NCBI RefSeq assembly: GCF_036030735.1 | Contig: NZ_CP107928.1 | Coordinates: 4,030,001-4,094,000, forward strand | Reading direction: 5' to 3' | Length of the DNA: 64,000 bases | DNA from: Streptomyces sp. NBC_00425 | GTDB taxonomy: Bacteria; Actinomycetota; Actinomycetes; Streptomycetales; Streptomycetaceae | Part shown: piece by piece, positions 18,398 to 26,516 of the stretch | How positions within the stretch are numbered: the first letter of the stretch is position 1 | How the letters are laid out: every line of letters starts with the position of its first letter | Translations under genes and position numbers: made by a program | The notes under the pieces: generated by a model | What the model was told of the DNA's origin: nothing | The model's database searches: none | The model's input: the letters and a program-made list of their open reading frames with translations, nothing else

Positions 18398-20569
18398 GTG
18401 AAAACCCTGCTCATCGACAATTACGACTCGTACACGTACAACCTTTTCCAGCTGATCGCCGAGGTCAACGGCGAGGAGCCGGTGGTGATCCTCAACGACG
18501 CCCCGGCGGACGCCGTCCCCGACCTCACCGCGTTCGACAACGTGGTGGTGTCGCCGGGTCCCGGGCATCCGGCGAAGGCACGTGACTTCGGCATCAGCGC
18601 CCGCGTGCTGGCCGAGTCCCCGCTGCCGGTGCTCGGCGTCTGCCTCGGCCACCAGGGCATCGCGCTCGGGGAGGGCGGCCGGGTGTCGGCCGCCCCGCGG
18701 CCCCGGCACGGGCATCTGTCGGCCGTCCGGCACGACGAGCGGGACCTGTTCCAGGGGCTGCCCCAGAACTTCACCGCCGTCCGCTACCACTCGCTGGCCG
18801 TGCGCGAGCCGCTGCCGGACTCCCTGGAGGCCACGGCCTGGGCGGAGGACGGCGTCCTGATGGGTCTGCGGCACCGCGAACGGCCGCTGTGGGGCGTGCA
18901 GTTCCACCCGGAGTCGGTGCTCACCGAGTACGGCCACCGGATGCTGGTGAACTTCCGCAACCTCACGGCCGAGCGGGCCCGCAAGACGCGGACGAAGAAC
19001 ACCGCGGTCACGCCCGCGGCCGCCGCGATGCCGCGGCAGAGGGTGACCGTCCCCGCCCCGCGCCGGGGAAGCGGACCCGCCTACCGGCTGCACACCCGCC
19101 GCATCGCCGTGGCGATCGACGCGGAGGCCGCCTTCACCCGGCTGCACGGCGACGCGCCCCGGGCGTTCTGGCTGGACAGCGCCCGGGTAGAGCGCGGCCT
19201 GTCCCGCTTCTCGTTCTTCGGCGACGACAGCGGTCCGCTCGCCGAGTTCGTCCGGTACGACGTCGAGGCCGGGCGCTGCGAGATCGAGCGGGCCGGACGG
19301 CCGACGCGCAAGGTCCGGGCGAGCGTCTTCGACTACCTCAAGCGGCAGCTCGCCAGCCGCCGGGTCGACGCCACCGGGCTGCCCTTCGACTTCACCGGCG
19401 GCTACGTCGGCTACTTCGGCTACGAGACGAAGGCCGACTGCGGCTCCCCGAACCGGCACCGCTCCGCCGTCCCGGACGCCTGCTGGCTGTTCGCCGACCG
19501 GCTGGTCGCGGTGGACCACCAGGAGGGCTTCACCTACGCCGTCTGCCTGGCCGAGGACACCCCGCAGGCCGCCTTGGAGGCCGCCGACTGGCTCGAGAGC
19601 ACGCTGGCCCGGCTCACCTCGCTGCCCGCGGAGTCCGACCGGACGCCGGCCCCCGGGCCGTCGGCGCAGGCGGACCTCGGGGCCGCCGAACCGTGGCTGG
19701 TGCGGGACCGCGAGACCTACCTCGCGGACATCGCGGCCTGCCGGCGGGCGCTCGCCGAGGGTGTCAGCTACGAGGTCTGCCTGACCGACGCCGCCCGGTT
19801 ACCCGCACCGGCCGACGCCCTCGCCTTCTACCGGACGCTGCGCCGCGTCAACCCCGCCCCGTACGCGGCCTTCCTGCGGCTCGGCGACCTCGACGTGGCG
19901 GGCTCCTCGCCGGAGCGGTTCCTGCGGATCACCCGGGACGGGGTCGCCGAGGCGAAGCCCATCAAGGGCACCGCGCCGCGCGGCGCCGATCCGCTGGAGG
20001 ACGCCCGGCTGCGGGACGCGCTGGCGGCGGACGCCAAGACGCGCGCCGAGAACCTGATGATCGTCGACCTGCTCCGCAACGACCTCGGTCGGGTCTGCCG
20101 GACCGGCACCGTGCGGGTCTCCCGGCTCATGGCCGCCGAGACGTACCCGACCGTGCACCAGCTCGTCTCCACCGTGGAGGGACGGCTGCGCGAGGGCACC
20201 GACGCGGTGGACTGCGTGCGCGCCTGCTTCCCCGGCGGCTCGATGACGGGCGCGCCGAAGCTGCGCACGATGGAGATCATCGACGAATTGGAGACCCAGG
20301 CGCGCGGCGTGTACGCGGGCGCGCTCGGCTATCTGGGCTGCAGCGGCGGCGCGGACCTGAACATCGTCATCCGCACCGCGGTCCTCGCCGACGGATCGAT
20401 GCAGCTGGGCGCGGGGGGCGCGATCGTCCTCGACTCCGATCCGGTCGCCGAGTACGACGAGATGCTGCTGAAGACGGCCGCGCAGATGCGGGCCCTGCGG
20501 GAGGACGCCGAGGGCGGCGCGGCGGCCCCGCAGCCCGGCCCCGCCACCGCCGAGGAGGCCTCCCGATGA
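18398..20569 (+). CDS. pabAB: Aminodeoxychorismate synthase, fused PabA-PabB; contains a TTA codon
   Basis: 723 residues. The N-terminal class I glutamine amidotransferase (1-195) starts MKTLLIDNYDSYTYNLFQLI and has nucleophile C82 in GVCLGHQG and the histidine in QFHPES. A linker follows, then the chorismate-binding half with PIKGTAPRG. Lysine in PIKGT marks aminodeoxychorismate rather than anthranilate synthases, which have PIAGT. Later motifs are FPGGSMTGAPK and GGAIVLDSDP. It converts chorismate and glutamine to 4-amino-4-deoxychorismate. Fused PabAB is typical of antibiotic clusters (for example chloramphenicol and candicidin). Codon 468 (19799-19801) is TTA, suggesting bldA dependence. 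GGAGGT lies upstream. The stop overlaps the next ATG (ATGA). Confidence 0.95.
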   Translation: MKTLLIDNYDSYTYNLFQLIAEVNGEEPVVILNDAPADAVPDLTAFDNVVVSPGPGHPAKARDFGISARVLAESPLPVLGVCLGHQGIALGEGGRVSAAPRPRHGHLSAVRHDERDLFQGLPQNFTAVRYHSLAVREPLPDSLEATAWAEDGVLMGLRHRERPLWGVQFHPESVLTEYGHRMLVNFRNLTAERARKTRTKNTAVTPAAAAMPRQRVTVPAPRRGSGPAYRLHTRRIAVAIDAEAAFTRLHGDAPRAFWLDSARVERGLSRFSFFGDDSGPLAEFVRYDVEAGRCEIERAGRPTRKVRASVFDYLKRQLASRRVDATGLPFDFTGGYVGYFGYETKADCGSPNRHRSAVPDACWLFADRLVAVDHQEGFTYAVCLAEDTPQAALEAADWLESTLARLTSLPAESDRTPAPGPSAQADLGAAEPWLVRDRETYLADIAACRRALAEGVSYEVCLTDAARLPAPADALAFYRTLRRVNPAPYAAFLRLGDLDVAGSSPERFLRITRDGVAEAKPIKGTAPRGADPLEDARLRDALAADAKTRAENLMIVDLLRNDLGRVCRTGTVRVSRLMAAETYPTVHQLVSTVEGRLREGTDAVDCVRACFPGGSMTGAPKLRTMEIIDELETQARGVYAGALGYLGCSGGADLNIVIRTAVLADGSMQLGAGGAIVLDSDPVAEYDEMLLKTAAQMRALREDAEGGAAAPQPGPATAEEASR

Positions 20570-22188
20570 CGACGCGACGTCCCCCGGCGGCGCCCCGGGC
20601 CACGCCGGCTCCGCAGGTCGCGACGGCTCCGCGGGTCACGACGGTGTCCCCCGACGCGCCGGCCCCGCGTGCCTCGGCCGTGCCCCGGGCGAGGAGGGAC
20701 GGCGACGTCCCCGGCAACCTCGCAGCGCAGCTGGCCGACCTCGCCGAGCGGCGGGGCTGGGCCGGGCGGCCCGCGTTCCACCAGGGGCACCGGCGCTGGA
20801 CCCACGGCGAGGTGCACGACCTCGGGGCTCGGGCGGCCGGGGTGCTCGCGGGGCACGGGGTGCGGGCCGGCGACCGGGTGCTGCTCGCACTGCCCGACGG
20901 CGTGGCGTGGGTGGCGGCCTTCCTCGGCGTGGCCCGGCTCGGGGCCGTCGCCGTCCTGGTCAACCCCGAACTGCCCGCCGCCGAGCACGCGTTCATGGCC
21001 GAGGACAGCGAGGCCGCGCTCTGCCTGACGGGACCGGGGCTGGAGGACCGCTTCGCCGGCCGGACACGGCTCGGCGCCGACGAGCTCCTCGCGCTGGCCC
21101 CCGCCGCCGAGCCGGCAGCCGTCCACCCGGTCGACGCGCACACGCCGCTGTACGTGCAGTACACCTCCGGCACCACGGGCCGTCCGAAGGGCGTCGTGCA
21201 CGCGCACGGCGACCCGAAGGCCTACCACGACCTGATCGGCCGGCGGCTGCTCGGGATCACCGAGGAGGACGTCACCCTGTCGGTGTCGAAGCTGTACTTC
21301 GCGTACGGCTTCGGCAACGCCTTCGTCTTCCCGCTGTTCTCCGGATCGTCCGCCGTCCTGGTGGACCGGCGTCCGACGCCCGCCGCCGTCGACGAGCTCG
21401 TCGCCCGGCACCGGGTCACCCTCCTCTACTCGGTGCCGTCGGCGTACGCGGCGCTGGTCGCCGACCGGGGCAGCGGGCACGGCGCCTGCTTCGCCTCGGT
21501 GCGCGCCGCGGTGTCGGCCGGCGAGGGCCTGCCCGACGGGCTCGGCGGCCGGGTCGCCGAACTGCTCGGCGCGCCGGTGCTGGAGCAGATCGGCTCCACC
21601 GAGGCCGGTCACGCCTTCTGCGCCAACAGCCTCGGTCACGACCGTCCCGGCACCGTCGGGCGTCCCGTGCCGGGGTTCGAGGTGGAGCTGCGCGACCGGG
21701 CCGGGCGGCCGGTGCCGGACGGCGCGGAGGGCGAGATGTGGGTGCGCGGGCCGACGCTGACGTCCGGCTATCTGAACCGGCCGGAGGAGACCGGGCGCAC
21801 CCTGGTCGGCGGCTGGCTCGCCACCCACGACCGGGCCCGCCGCGAGCCGGACGGCTCCTACCGGCATCTGGGCCGCACCGACGACATGGAGATGGTCGGC
21901 GGGATCACCGTCTCCCCGCTGGAGGTGGAGGCCGTGCTGCGGACCCGCCCTGCGGTGCGCGAGGTCGCGGTCGCCGCCGTCACGGACGGGCGCGGCTCCA
22001 GCCGGCTGCGCGCCTTCGTGGTCCCCGCCGGCCCGGTCGCCGCCGGTCTCGAGGACGAACTCCTCGCCCTGGCGCGCGAGCGGCTCGCCGCCTTCAAGGT
22101 GCCGAGGAGCGTCAGCTTCGTGACGTCCCTGCCGCGCACCGCCACCGGAAAGCTCCGCCGCCATCTGGTCCGCCAGGGGGCGTGGTGA
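20566..22188 (+). CDS. Benzoate-CoA-ligase-family enzyme, probably p-aminobenzoate-CoA ligase
   Basis: 540 residues, ANL superfamily. After a disordered Pro/Ala-rich leader (about 45 residues) come A3 TSGTTGRPKG, A5 QIGSTEAGH, A8 HLGRTDDMEMVGGI and the catalytic lysine in RTATGKLRRH. The segment SKLYFAYGFGNAFVFPLFSG is characteristic of benzoyl-CoA and hydroxybenzoyl-CoA ligases. Coming directly after pabAB with a 4-nt overlap, its likely substrate is p-aminobenzoate, activated to the CoA thioester. That specificity is inferred from context. A start after the leader is possible. Confidence 0.85.
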   Translation: MTTRRPPAAPRATPAPQVATAPRVTTVSPDAPAPRASAVPRARRDGDVPGNLAAQLADLAERRGWAGRPAFHQGHRRWTHGEVHDLGARAAGVLAGHGVRAGDRVLLALPDGVAWVAAFLGVARLGAVAVLVNPELPAAEHAFMAEDSEAALCLTGPGLEDRFAGRTRLGADELLALAPAAEPAAVHPVDAHTPLYVQYTSGTTGRPKGVVHAHGDPKAYHDLIGRRLLGITEEDVTLSVSKLYFAYGFGNAFVFPLFSGSSAVLVDRRPTPAAVDELVARHRVTLLYSVPSAYAALVADRGSGHGACFASVRAAVSAGEGLPDGLGGRVAELLGAPVLEQIGSTEAGHAFCANSLGHDRPGTVGRPVPGFEVELRDRAGRPVPDGAEGEMWVRGPTLTSGYLNRPEETGRTLVGGWLATHDRARREPDGSYRHLGRTDDMEMVGGITVSPLEVEAVLRTRPAVREVAVAAVTDGRGSSRLRAFVVPAGPVAAGLEDELLALARERLAAFKVPRSVSFVTSLPRTATGKLRRHLVRQGAW

Positions 22189-22229
22189 CCCCCGCGGGTC
22201 CCTGCCGCACGGCCGAAAGGAACAGTCAC

Positions 22230-23798
22230 ATGTCGCAGCAACGCCGGCTCGCCGACCGCGGGTTCTATCTGGGCCCGCTGTTCCGGCGGGCGGCCGACCG
22301 GCACGGCGCCGTGTTCGTCACCCTGGACCGGCCGCTGGACACCCATCCCGGCCTCGGCGTCGACCTGGACTACGCGGTCCTCGCCGACGTGGTCGAGGAG
22401 CTGTCGGGCCGGCTGTGGGCGGCCGGGGTACGGCCCTTTGAGCAGGTGGCCCTGCACAAGACGGACAACGTCGACATCGTCCTGCTGACCTGCGCGATCT
22501 CCCGTATCGGGGCGGTCCCCGTGCTGCTCTCCCCCGGCCTCGCGGGCCCGGTCGTCGGGCAGCTGCTGGAACGGCTGCAGGAGCCCTGGCTGATCACCGA
22601 CCGAGCCAAGCTGGAAGGTCCGCTGAAGGGCGTCGACGTCCACGTGCGGCGGACGCTGTCCGTCGACGACGCACCCGGCGCCGAGCCGCTGGGCGGGTTC
22701 ACCTGCGGCGAGCCTCCCGCGCCCGTGCGGCTGCACGCCCGCGAGCCCGCGCTGATCACCCACAGCTCCGGCACCACCGGCGTCCCCAAGCTGGCCGTGC
22801 ACTGCCCGAACACCATGTGGAACCGGCTGGTCCCGCAGCAGGCGATGGGCTGGCCCACCCGCGGCGAGACGGCCGCGCTGCACATGTCGTTCGTGCACTC
22901 GCGCTTCTACCACCTGCTCGGCGTCCTGCTGCGCTTCGGCAGCCCGCTCGTGCTGATCACCGACCCGGACCCGGCCGCCGTACGGCCGCTGCTGGTCCGT
23001 CACCGGCCCGGCATCGTCGAGACCCACCCCAACACGTTCGTGCTGTGGGAGGAGCTGGCCGACGCGCCCGGCGCCCCGCTGTCCCGGGTGAAGTCGTACG
23101 GCTCCACGTTCGACGCGATCCACCCGCGCACCGTGCGCCGGCTGCTGGGCGCGTCGAAACGCCGCGCTCCCTGGCTGGTCCAGCTGTACGGGCAGAGCGA
23201 GACGGGGCCGGTCGCGGTCCAGTGGTTCACCCGGCGCAGCGCGCAGCGGGCGGACGGCCGCCGGGTCGGAACGGGCATCCCCGGCTTCACCCGGCTGCGG
23301 ATCACCGGCCCCGACGGCCGGCCGGTCGCGCCCGGCACGCCCGGCCGTATCGAGGCGCGCACCCGGGGACGCATCCTCACCTACCTCGGCGCGCGGGCGC
23401 AGTACGAGCGCCAGCTCGACGACGGGTGGTGGCAGATGGGCGACATGGGCGTCCTGAACCGGCTGGGCGCACTGCGTCTGATCGACCGTGAGATCGACCG
23501 GATCGACGCCGTGCACAGCAGCCTCGAGGTGGAGGACACGCTGATGGAGCGTCTGGAGGAGCTGCGCGAGGTGGTCATCGTGCCCGGCGCGGACCGGGAG
23601 CCGGTGCCGGTGGTGTGCGTGCGGGGCGAGCGGCCGCTCGATGCGGAGCGCTGGCGGGCGGCCACGGCCGATCTGCCCGCGATGGCCGAGCCGCGGCAAT
23701 GGCGGTTCGAGGACCTGCCGATGACGGCGACCTGGAAGGTGAAGCGGGTGGAGATCACCCGGCTGCTGACCGGGACGCCGCGGGGCGTGCACGCGTGA
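22230..23798 (+). CDS. AMP-dependent acyl-activating enzyme (second ANL enzyme of the island)
   Basis: 522 residues from an ATG after GAAAGGA. ANL motifs: THSSGTTGVPKL (A3), YGQSETGPV (A5), WQMGDMG (A7) and a C-terminal ATWKVKR likely supplying the catalytic lysine. It differs clearly from the preceding ligase and resembles fatty-acyl or small-acid CoA/AMP ligases found in specialised-metabolite loci. No carrier protein or condensing enzyme is encoded nearby, so the acyl acceptor is unknown; CoA or an amine (amide synthetase activity) are both possible. Its stop overlaps the GTG of the next gene (GTGA). Confidence 0.82.
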   Translation: MSQQRRLADRGFYLGPLFRRAADRHGAVFVTLDRPLDTHPGLGVDLDYAVLADVVEELSGRLWAAGVRPFEQVALHKTDNVDIVLLTCAISRIGAVPVLLSPGLAGPVVGQLLERLQEPWLITDRAKLEGPLKGVDVHVRRTLSVDDAPGAEPLGGFTCGEPPAPVRLHAREPALITHSSGTTGVPKLAVHCPNTMWNRLVPQQAMGWPTRGETAALHMSFVHSRFYHLLGVLLRFGSPLVLITDPDPAAVRPLLVRHRPGIVETHPNTFVLWEELADAPGAPLSRVKSYGSTFDAIHPRTVRRLLGASKRRAPWLVQLYGQSETGPVAVQWFTRRSAQRADGRRVGTGIPGFTRLRITGPDGRPVAPGTPGRIEARTRGRILTYLGARAQYERQLDDGWWQMGDMGVLNRLGALRLIDREIDRIDAVHSSLEVEDTLMERLEELREVVIVPGADREPVPVVCVRGERPLDAERWRAATADLPAMAEPRQWRFEDLPMTATWKVKRVEITRLLTGTPRGVHA

Positions 23799-24982
23799 AC
23801 CCGGCCGTCGTCGTGGGCGCGGGCCCCGTCGGTCTGTCGGCGGCGCTCGCGCTGCGCGCGCACGGCCTGCCGGCGCTGGTGCTGGAGGCGGACCCCGAGG
23901 ACCGCGAACGGCCGGGCAGCCGCGCCCTGTTCGTGCACCGCGAGACCCTCGCGCTGCTCGACGGGGTGGCTCCGGGGCTGGCCGCCGAGATCACCGCCTA
24001 CGGGCGCACCTGGCACACCCGGCGGACCCTGTACCGGGGCCGCGAGGTGTACGCCCGCACGTTCCCGCCCCGGTCCGGCCCCTCGACGGCCCTGCCGCCC
24101 TTCACCAGCCTGCGCCAGGTGGACACCGAGCGGTTCCTGCGCGCCGCCTGCGCACGGGCGGGGGTCGAGTTCGTGTGGGGGGCGCGCGTCACGGACGTGC
24201 GCACCGCCCCGGACGGGGCCGTGCTGAGCGGCGAGGACGGGCGGGAGTGGCACGCCGGGCACGTCGTCGCCGCCGACGGGGCGCGCTCGGCGGTCCGGCG
24301 CGGGCTGGGCATCGCCATGGAGGGCGTGCGCGGCGAGGGATTCCACGTCGTGGTGGACGTGGCCGACGTGCCCGGCGCCGAACTGCCGCTGGAGCGCGTC
24401 TTCCACTACGAGCATCCGGGGGTGGGCGGCCGCAGCGTGATGCGGGTGCCGTTCACCGGGGGCTTCCAGGTCGACCTGCAGTGCCGCGACGACGACGCGC
24501 AGGAGGCCTTCGGCACCGAGGAGGCCGTACGGCAGTGGCTGCCGGCGGTCGTCGGCGACGGATACGACGGCAGGATCCTGTGGGTGTCGACGTACCGCTT
24601 CCTGCGCAAGGTCGCCGCGTCGTTCACGGATCCGCACCGGCGGGTGCTGCTCGTCGGCGAGTCGGCGCACCTGTTCCCGCCGTTCGGGGCGCGCGGCATG
24701 AACAGCGGGATCGCCGACGCGGTGGCGGCGGCCGACGCCGTCGCCGCCGGCACGGACCGGGCCGTCGAGGAGTTCGCCGGGACGCGTCGGGCGGCGGGGC
24801 TGTTCAACAGCGCCGCCGCGGGGCTCGCGCTGGAGCATCTGCGCCCCCGGCGCCGGACCGTACGGCTGCGGCAGCGGGCGGCGGCCGCCCTCGCGCCGGT
24901 GCTGCCCTCGTGCGGGTCGTGGCTGGAGCACGCGCCGTACGGGCCCCGCGGCGGGGCGCCGGCGGCGGCCGGCAAGTACTGA
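23795..24982 (+). CDS. FAD-dependent aromatic monooxygenase (PHBH fold)
   Basis: 395 residues from GTG overlapping the previous stop. The FAD Rossmann motif is VVVGAGPVGLSAALAL at the extreme N-terminus. The DG motif is AADGARSAVRR, and the second FAD motif is LLVGESAHLFPPFGARGMNSG, with GES in place of the usual GDA. Group A flavin monooxygenases hydroxylate aromatic rings using NAD(P)H; in this setting p-aminobenzoate or its CoA ester or amide is the likely substrate. The basic C-terminal region (RPRRRTVRLRQR) is short and there is no thioredoxin-like extension. Confidence 0.88.
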   Translation: MNPAVVVGAGPVGLSAALALRAHGLPALVLEADPEDRERPGSRALFVHRETLALLDGVAPGLAAEITAYGRTWHTRRTLYRGREVYARTFPPRSGPSTALPPFTSLRQVDTERFLRAACARAGVEFVWGARVTDVRTAPDGAVLSGEDGREWHAGHVVAADGARSAVRRGLGIAMEGVRGEGFHVVVDVADVPGAELPLERVFHYEHPGVGGRSVMRVPFTGGFQVDLQCRDDDAQEAFGTEEAVRQWLPAVVGDGYDGRILWVSTYRFLRKVAASFTDPHRRVLLVGESAHLFPPFGARGMNSGIADAVAAADAVAAGTDRAVEEFAGTRRAAGLFNSAAAGLALEHLRPRRRTVRLRQRAAAALAPVLPSCGSWLEHAPYGPRGGAPAAAGKY

Positions 24983-25008
24983 GCGGGACGTCCGGAGAGG
25001 GACAGACG

Positions 25009-25839
25009 ATGACGCAGACGATGACGCAGGCATTGACGCAGGCGATGACGCAGGCGGCGATGGTGGAGGGGCTGTCGGGGTGGACGTCAGCCGGGGGGCT
25101 GGCGCCCGCCGCCGAGGCCGGCGGGCGGTTGCTCGTCGCGGACTCGTGGCTGGTGCGCGACGGCCGGGTGCGCGGTCTGGAACGGCACCGGGAACGGTTC
25201 CTGCGGGCCTGCGGCGAGTGCAGCGGTCCGCCGCTGCGCCGGCTGGTGGAGTTCTGGCGGGACATGACCGCCGCCCTGCCGCGGTCCGGCGCGTGGTTCC
25301 CCCGGGTGGAACTCGCCGCCGGTTCGCTGGAGTTGCGGCTGCTGCTGCGGCACGCCCCGCAGCTCGAGCCGGACGTCCGGGTCTGGGCCGCGGGCCAGCC
25401 CGATCCGCGGACCATGCCGCGCCGCAAGGGGCCCGACCTCGACGCGCTGGCCCGGGTGCGCCGCCGGGCGGCCGGTGCGGGCGCGACGGAGGCGGTGCTG
25501 GTCGCGCCCTCCGGCGCGGTGCTGGAGGCGGCCACCGCGAGCGTCCTGTGGTGGGAGGACGACACGCTGTGTCTGCCGCCGCCCAGGCTGCCGGTCCTGG
25601 CCGGGGTGACCGGTCGGCTGATCCAGGAACGGGCCCACCGCCTCGGCGTCCGGGTCGCGCACCGCGAGCGGACGCCCGCCGAGCTGGACGGCCGGGAGGT
25701 GTGGCTGGTGAACGCGCTGCACGGCATCCGCCCGGTCACGGCCTGGGCGGGCGGTCCGCTCACCCCCGGGCCGGCGGTGCGGGCGGCGGAATGGCAGCGG
25801 TGGCTGGAATCGCAGAGCGAGCCGCTGCCCCGGGTGTGA
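25009..25839 (+). CDS. Class IV PLP enzyme, probable aminodeoxychorismate lyase (PabC-like)
   Basis: 276 residues of the branched-chain aminotransferase/ADC lyase fold. The PLP lysine is in MPRRKGPDLDAL (the family K-G-P/A-N/D element), EAATASVLWW is the catalytic-domain element, and PVLAGVTGRLI matches the P-x-x-x-G-x-T/V-R segment. ADC lyase completes p-aminobenzoate synthesis by eliminating pyruvate from aminodeoxychorismate, fitting pabAB upstream. The N-terminus is odd: MTQTMTQALTQAMTQ comes from near-perfect 9-12 bp repeats with several candidate starts (25009, 25021, 25045, 25060). The first follows GGAGAGGGA and is used here. Confidence 0.85.
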   Translation: MTQTMTQALTQAMTQAAMVEGLSGWTSAGGLAPAAEAGGRLLVADSWLVRDGRVRGLERHRERFLRACGECSGPPLRRLVEFWRDMTAALPRSGAWFPRVELAAGSLELRLLLRHAPQLEPDVRVWAAGQPDPRTMPRRKGPDLDALARVRRRAAGAGATEAVLVAPSGAVLEAATASVLWWEDDTLCLPPPRLPVLAGVTGRLIQERAHRLGVRVAHRERTPAELDGREVWLVNALHGIRPVTAWAGGPLTPGPAVRAAEWQRWLESQSEPLPRV

Positions 25840-25892
25840 GGAAGAGGCCGAAGAGGCCGAAAAAGAATCGGACAGTCGGCGGAACAGAAATA

Positions 25893-25928
25893 CGGGCACC
25901 GGAAGACAGGACCGGCGCCCGCATTTTT
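25893..25928 (+). terminator. Rho-independent terminator ending the p-aminobenzoate island
   Basis: Stem CGGGCACCGG / CCGGCGCCCG (one mismatch) with a 9-nt loop, followed by GCATTTTT. It is a clear intrinsic terminator 54 bp after the PabC-like gene. Confidence 0.85.
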
Positions 25929-25987
25929 GCGTTGTGCTGAATTCCTTCGCCATTGCCCCAGCCATTCGTCGGCCGGCGGATTTCTTG

Positions 25988-26473
25988 CTATTTCTTCGCC
26001 GGCTGGTAGGCGCCCGGGACCATGCGCGTCGCGACGGCGATGCGGTTGTAGGCGTTGATGACGGTGGCCGCCCAGATCAGCGCGGCGAGCTGCGCTTCGT
26101 CGAAGACCTCCGCGGCCTCCGCGTACACCGCGTCCGGCACGTGACCGTCGTGCACCAGGGTCACGGCCTCGGCCAACGCCAGTGCGGCGCGCTCGCGTTC
26201 AGAGAAGAAGGGGGTCTCCCGCCAGGCGTTCAGCGCGTAGATGCGCTGCTCGGTCTCACCCTCGGCGCGGGCGTCCTTGGTGTGCATGTCGAGGCAGAAC
26301 GCGCAGCCGTTGAGCTGCGAGGCGCGGATCCTGACCAGCTCCAGGATCTCGGGTTCGACCTTGGCGTCCCGGGCGGCGGAAACCGCGGCGCCATGCAGGG
26401 CGCCCATCGCGGAGGACACGTCCGGGGTTGTCTTCTTGAGCGCCACGCGCGACACGGAATTACTGTTCGTCAT
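25988..26473 (-). CDS. Carboxymuconolactone decarboxylase/AhpD-family protein (copy 1)
   Basis: 161 residues with the AhpD-like core LVRIRASQLNGCAFCLDMHTKDAR. This supplies the redox CxxC and downstream histidine (CAFCxxxH) typical of alkylhydroperoxidase-type members rather than true gamma-carboxymuconolactone decarboxylases. It probably reduces peroxides or takes part in thiol redox chemistry. The ATG at 26473 starts the protein; TACAGT about 9 nt upstream may be a -10 element. It follows the MocR-type regulator gene on the same strand, and a second paralogue (27981-28598) lies on the other side of that regulator. Confidence 0.88.
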   Translation of the reverse strand: MTNSNSVSRVALKKTTPDVSSAMGALHGAAVSAARDAKVEPEILELVRIRASQLNGCAFCLDMHTKDARAEGETEQRIYALNAWRETPFFSERERAALALAEAVTLVHDGHVPDAVYAEAAEVFDEAQLAALIWAATVINAYNRIAVATRMVPGAYQPAKK

Positions 26474-26484
26474 GGTGGGACTGT

Positions 26485-26516
26485 ATCCGGGAAATTCCAG
26501 GAAATCTATCCGGGAA
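26485..26516. repeat. Direct repeats ATCCGGGAA upstream of AhpD-like copy 1
   Basis: ATCCGGGAA occurs at 26485-26493 and 26508-26516, 23 bp start to start, overlapping the promoter of the AhpD-like gene and the last codons of the MocR gene. MocR/GabR regulators often bind direct repeats, so this may be the operator. Confidence 0.45.

Noticed and set aside
18889..22188. A long alternative frame joined to the benzoate-CoA-ligase gene.
   Set aside because: The upstream part overlaps pabAB out of frame with Arg/Gly/Pro-rich nonsense; the real start is the ATG at 20566.
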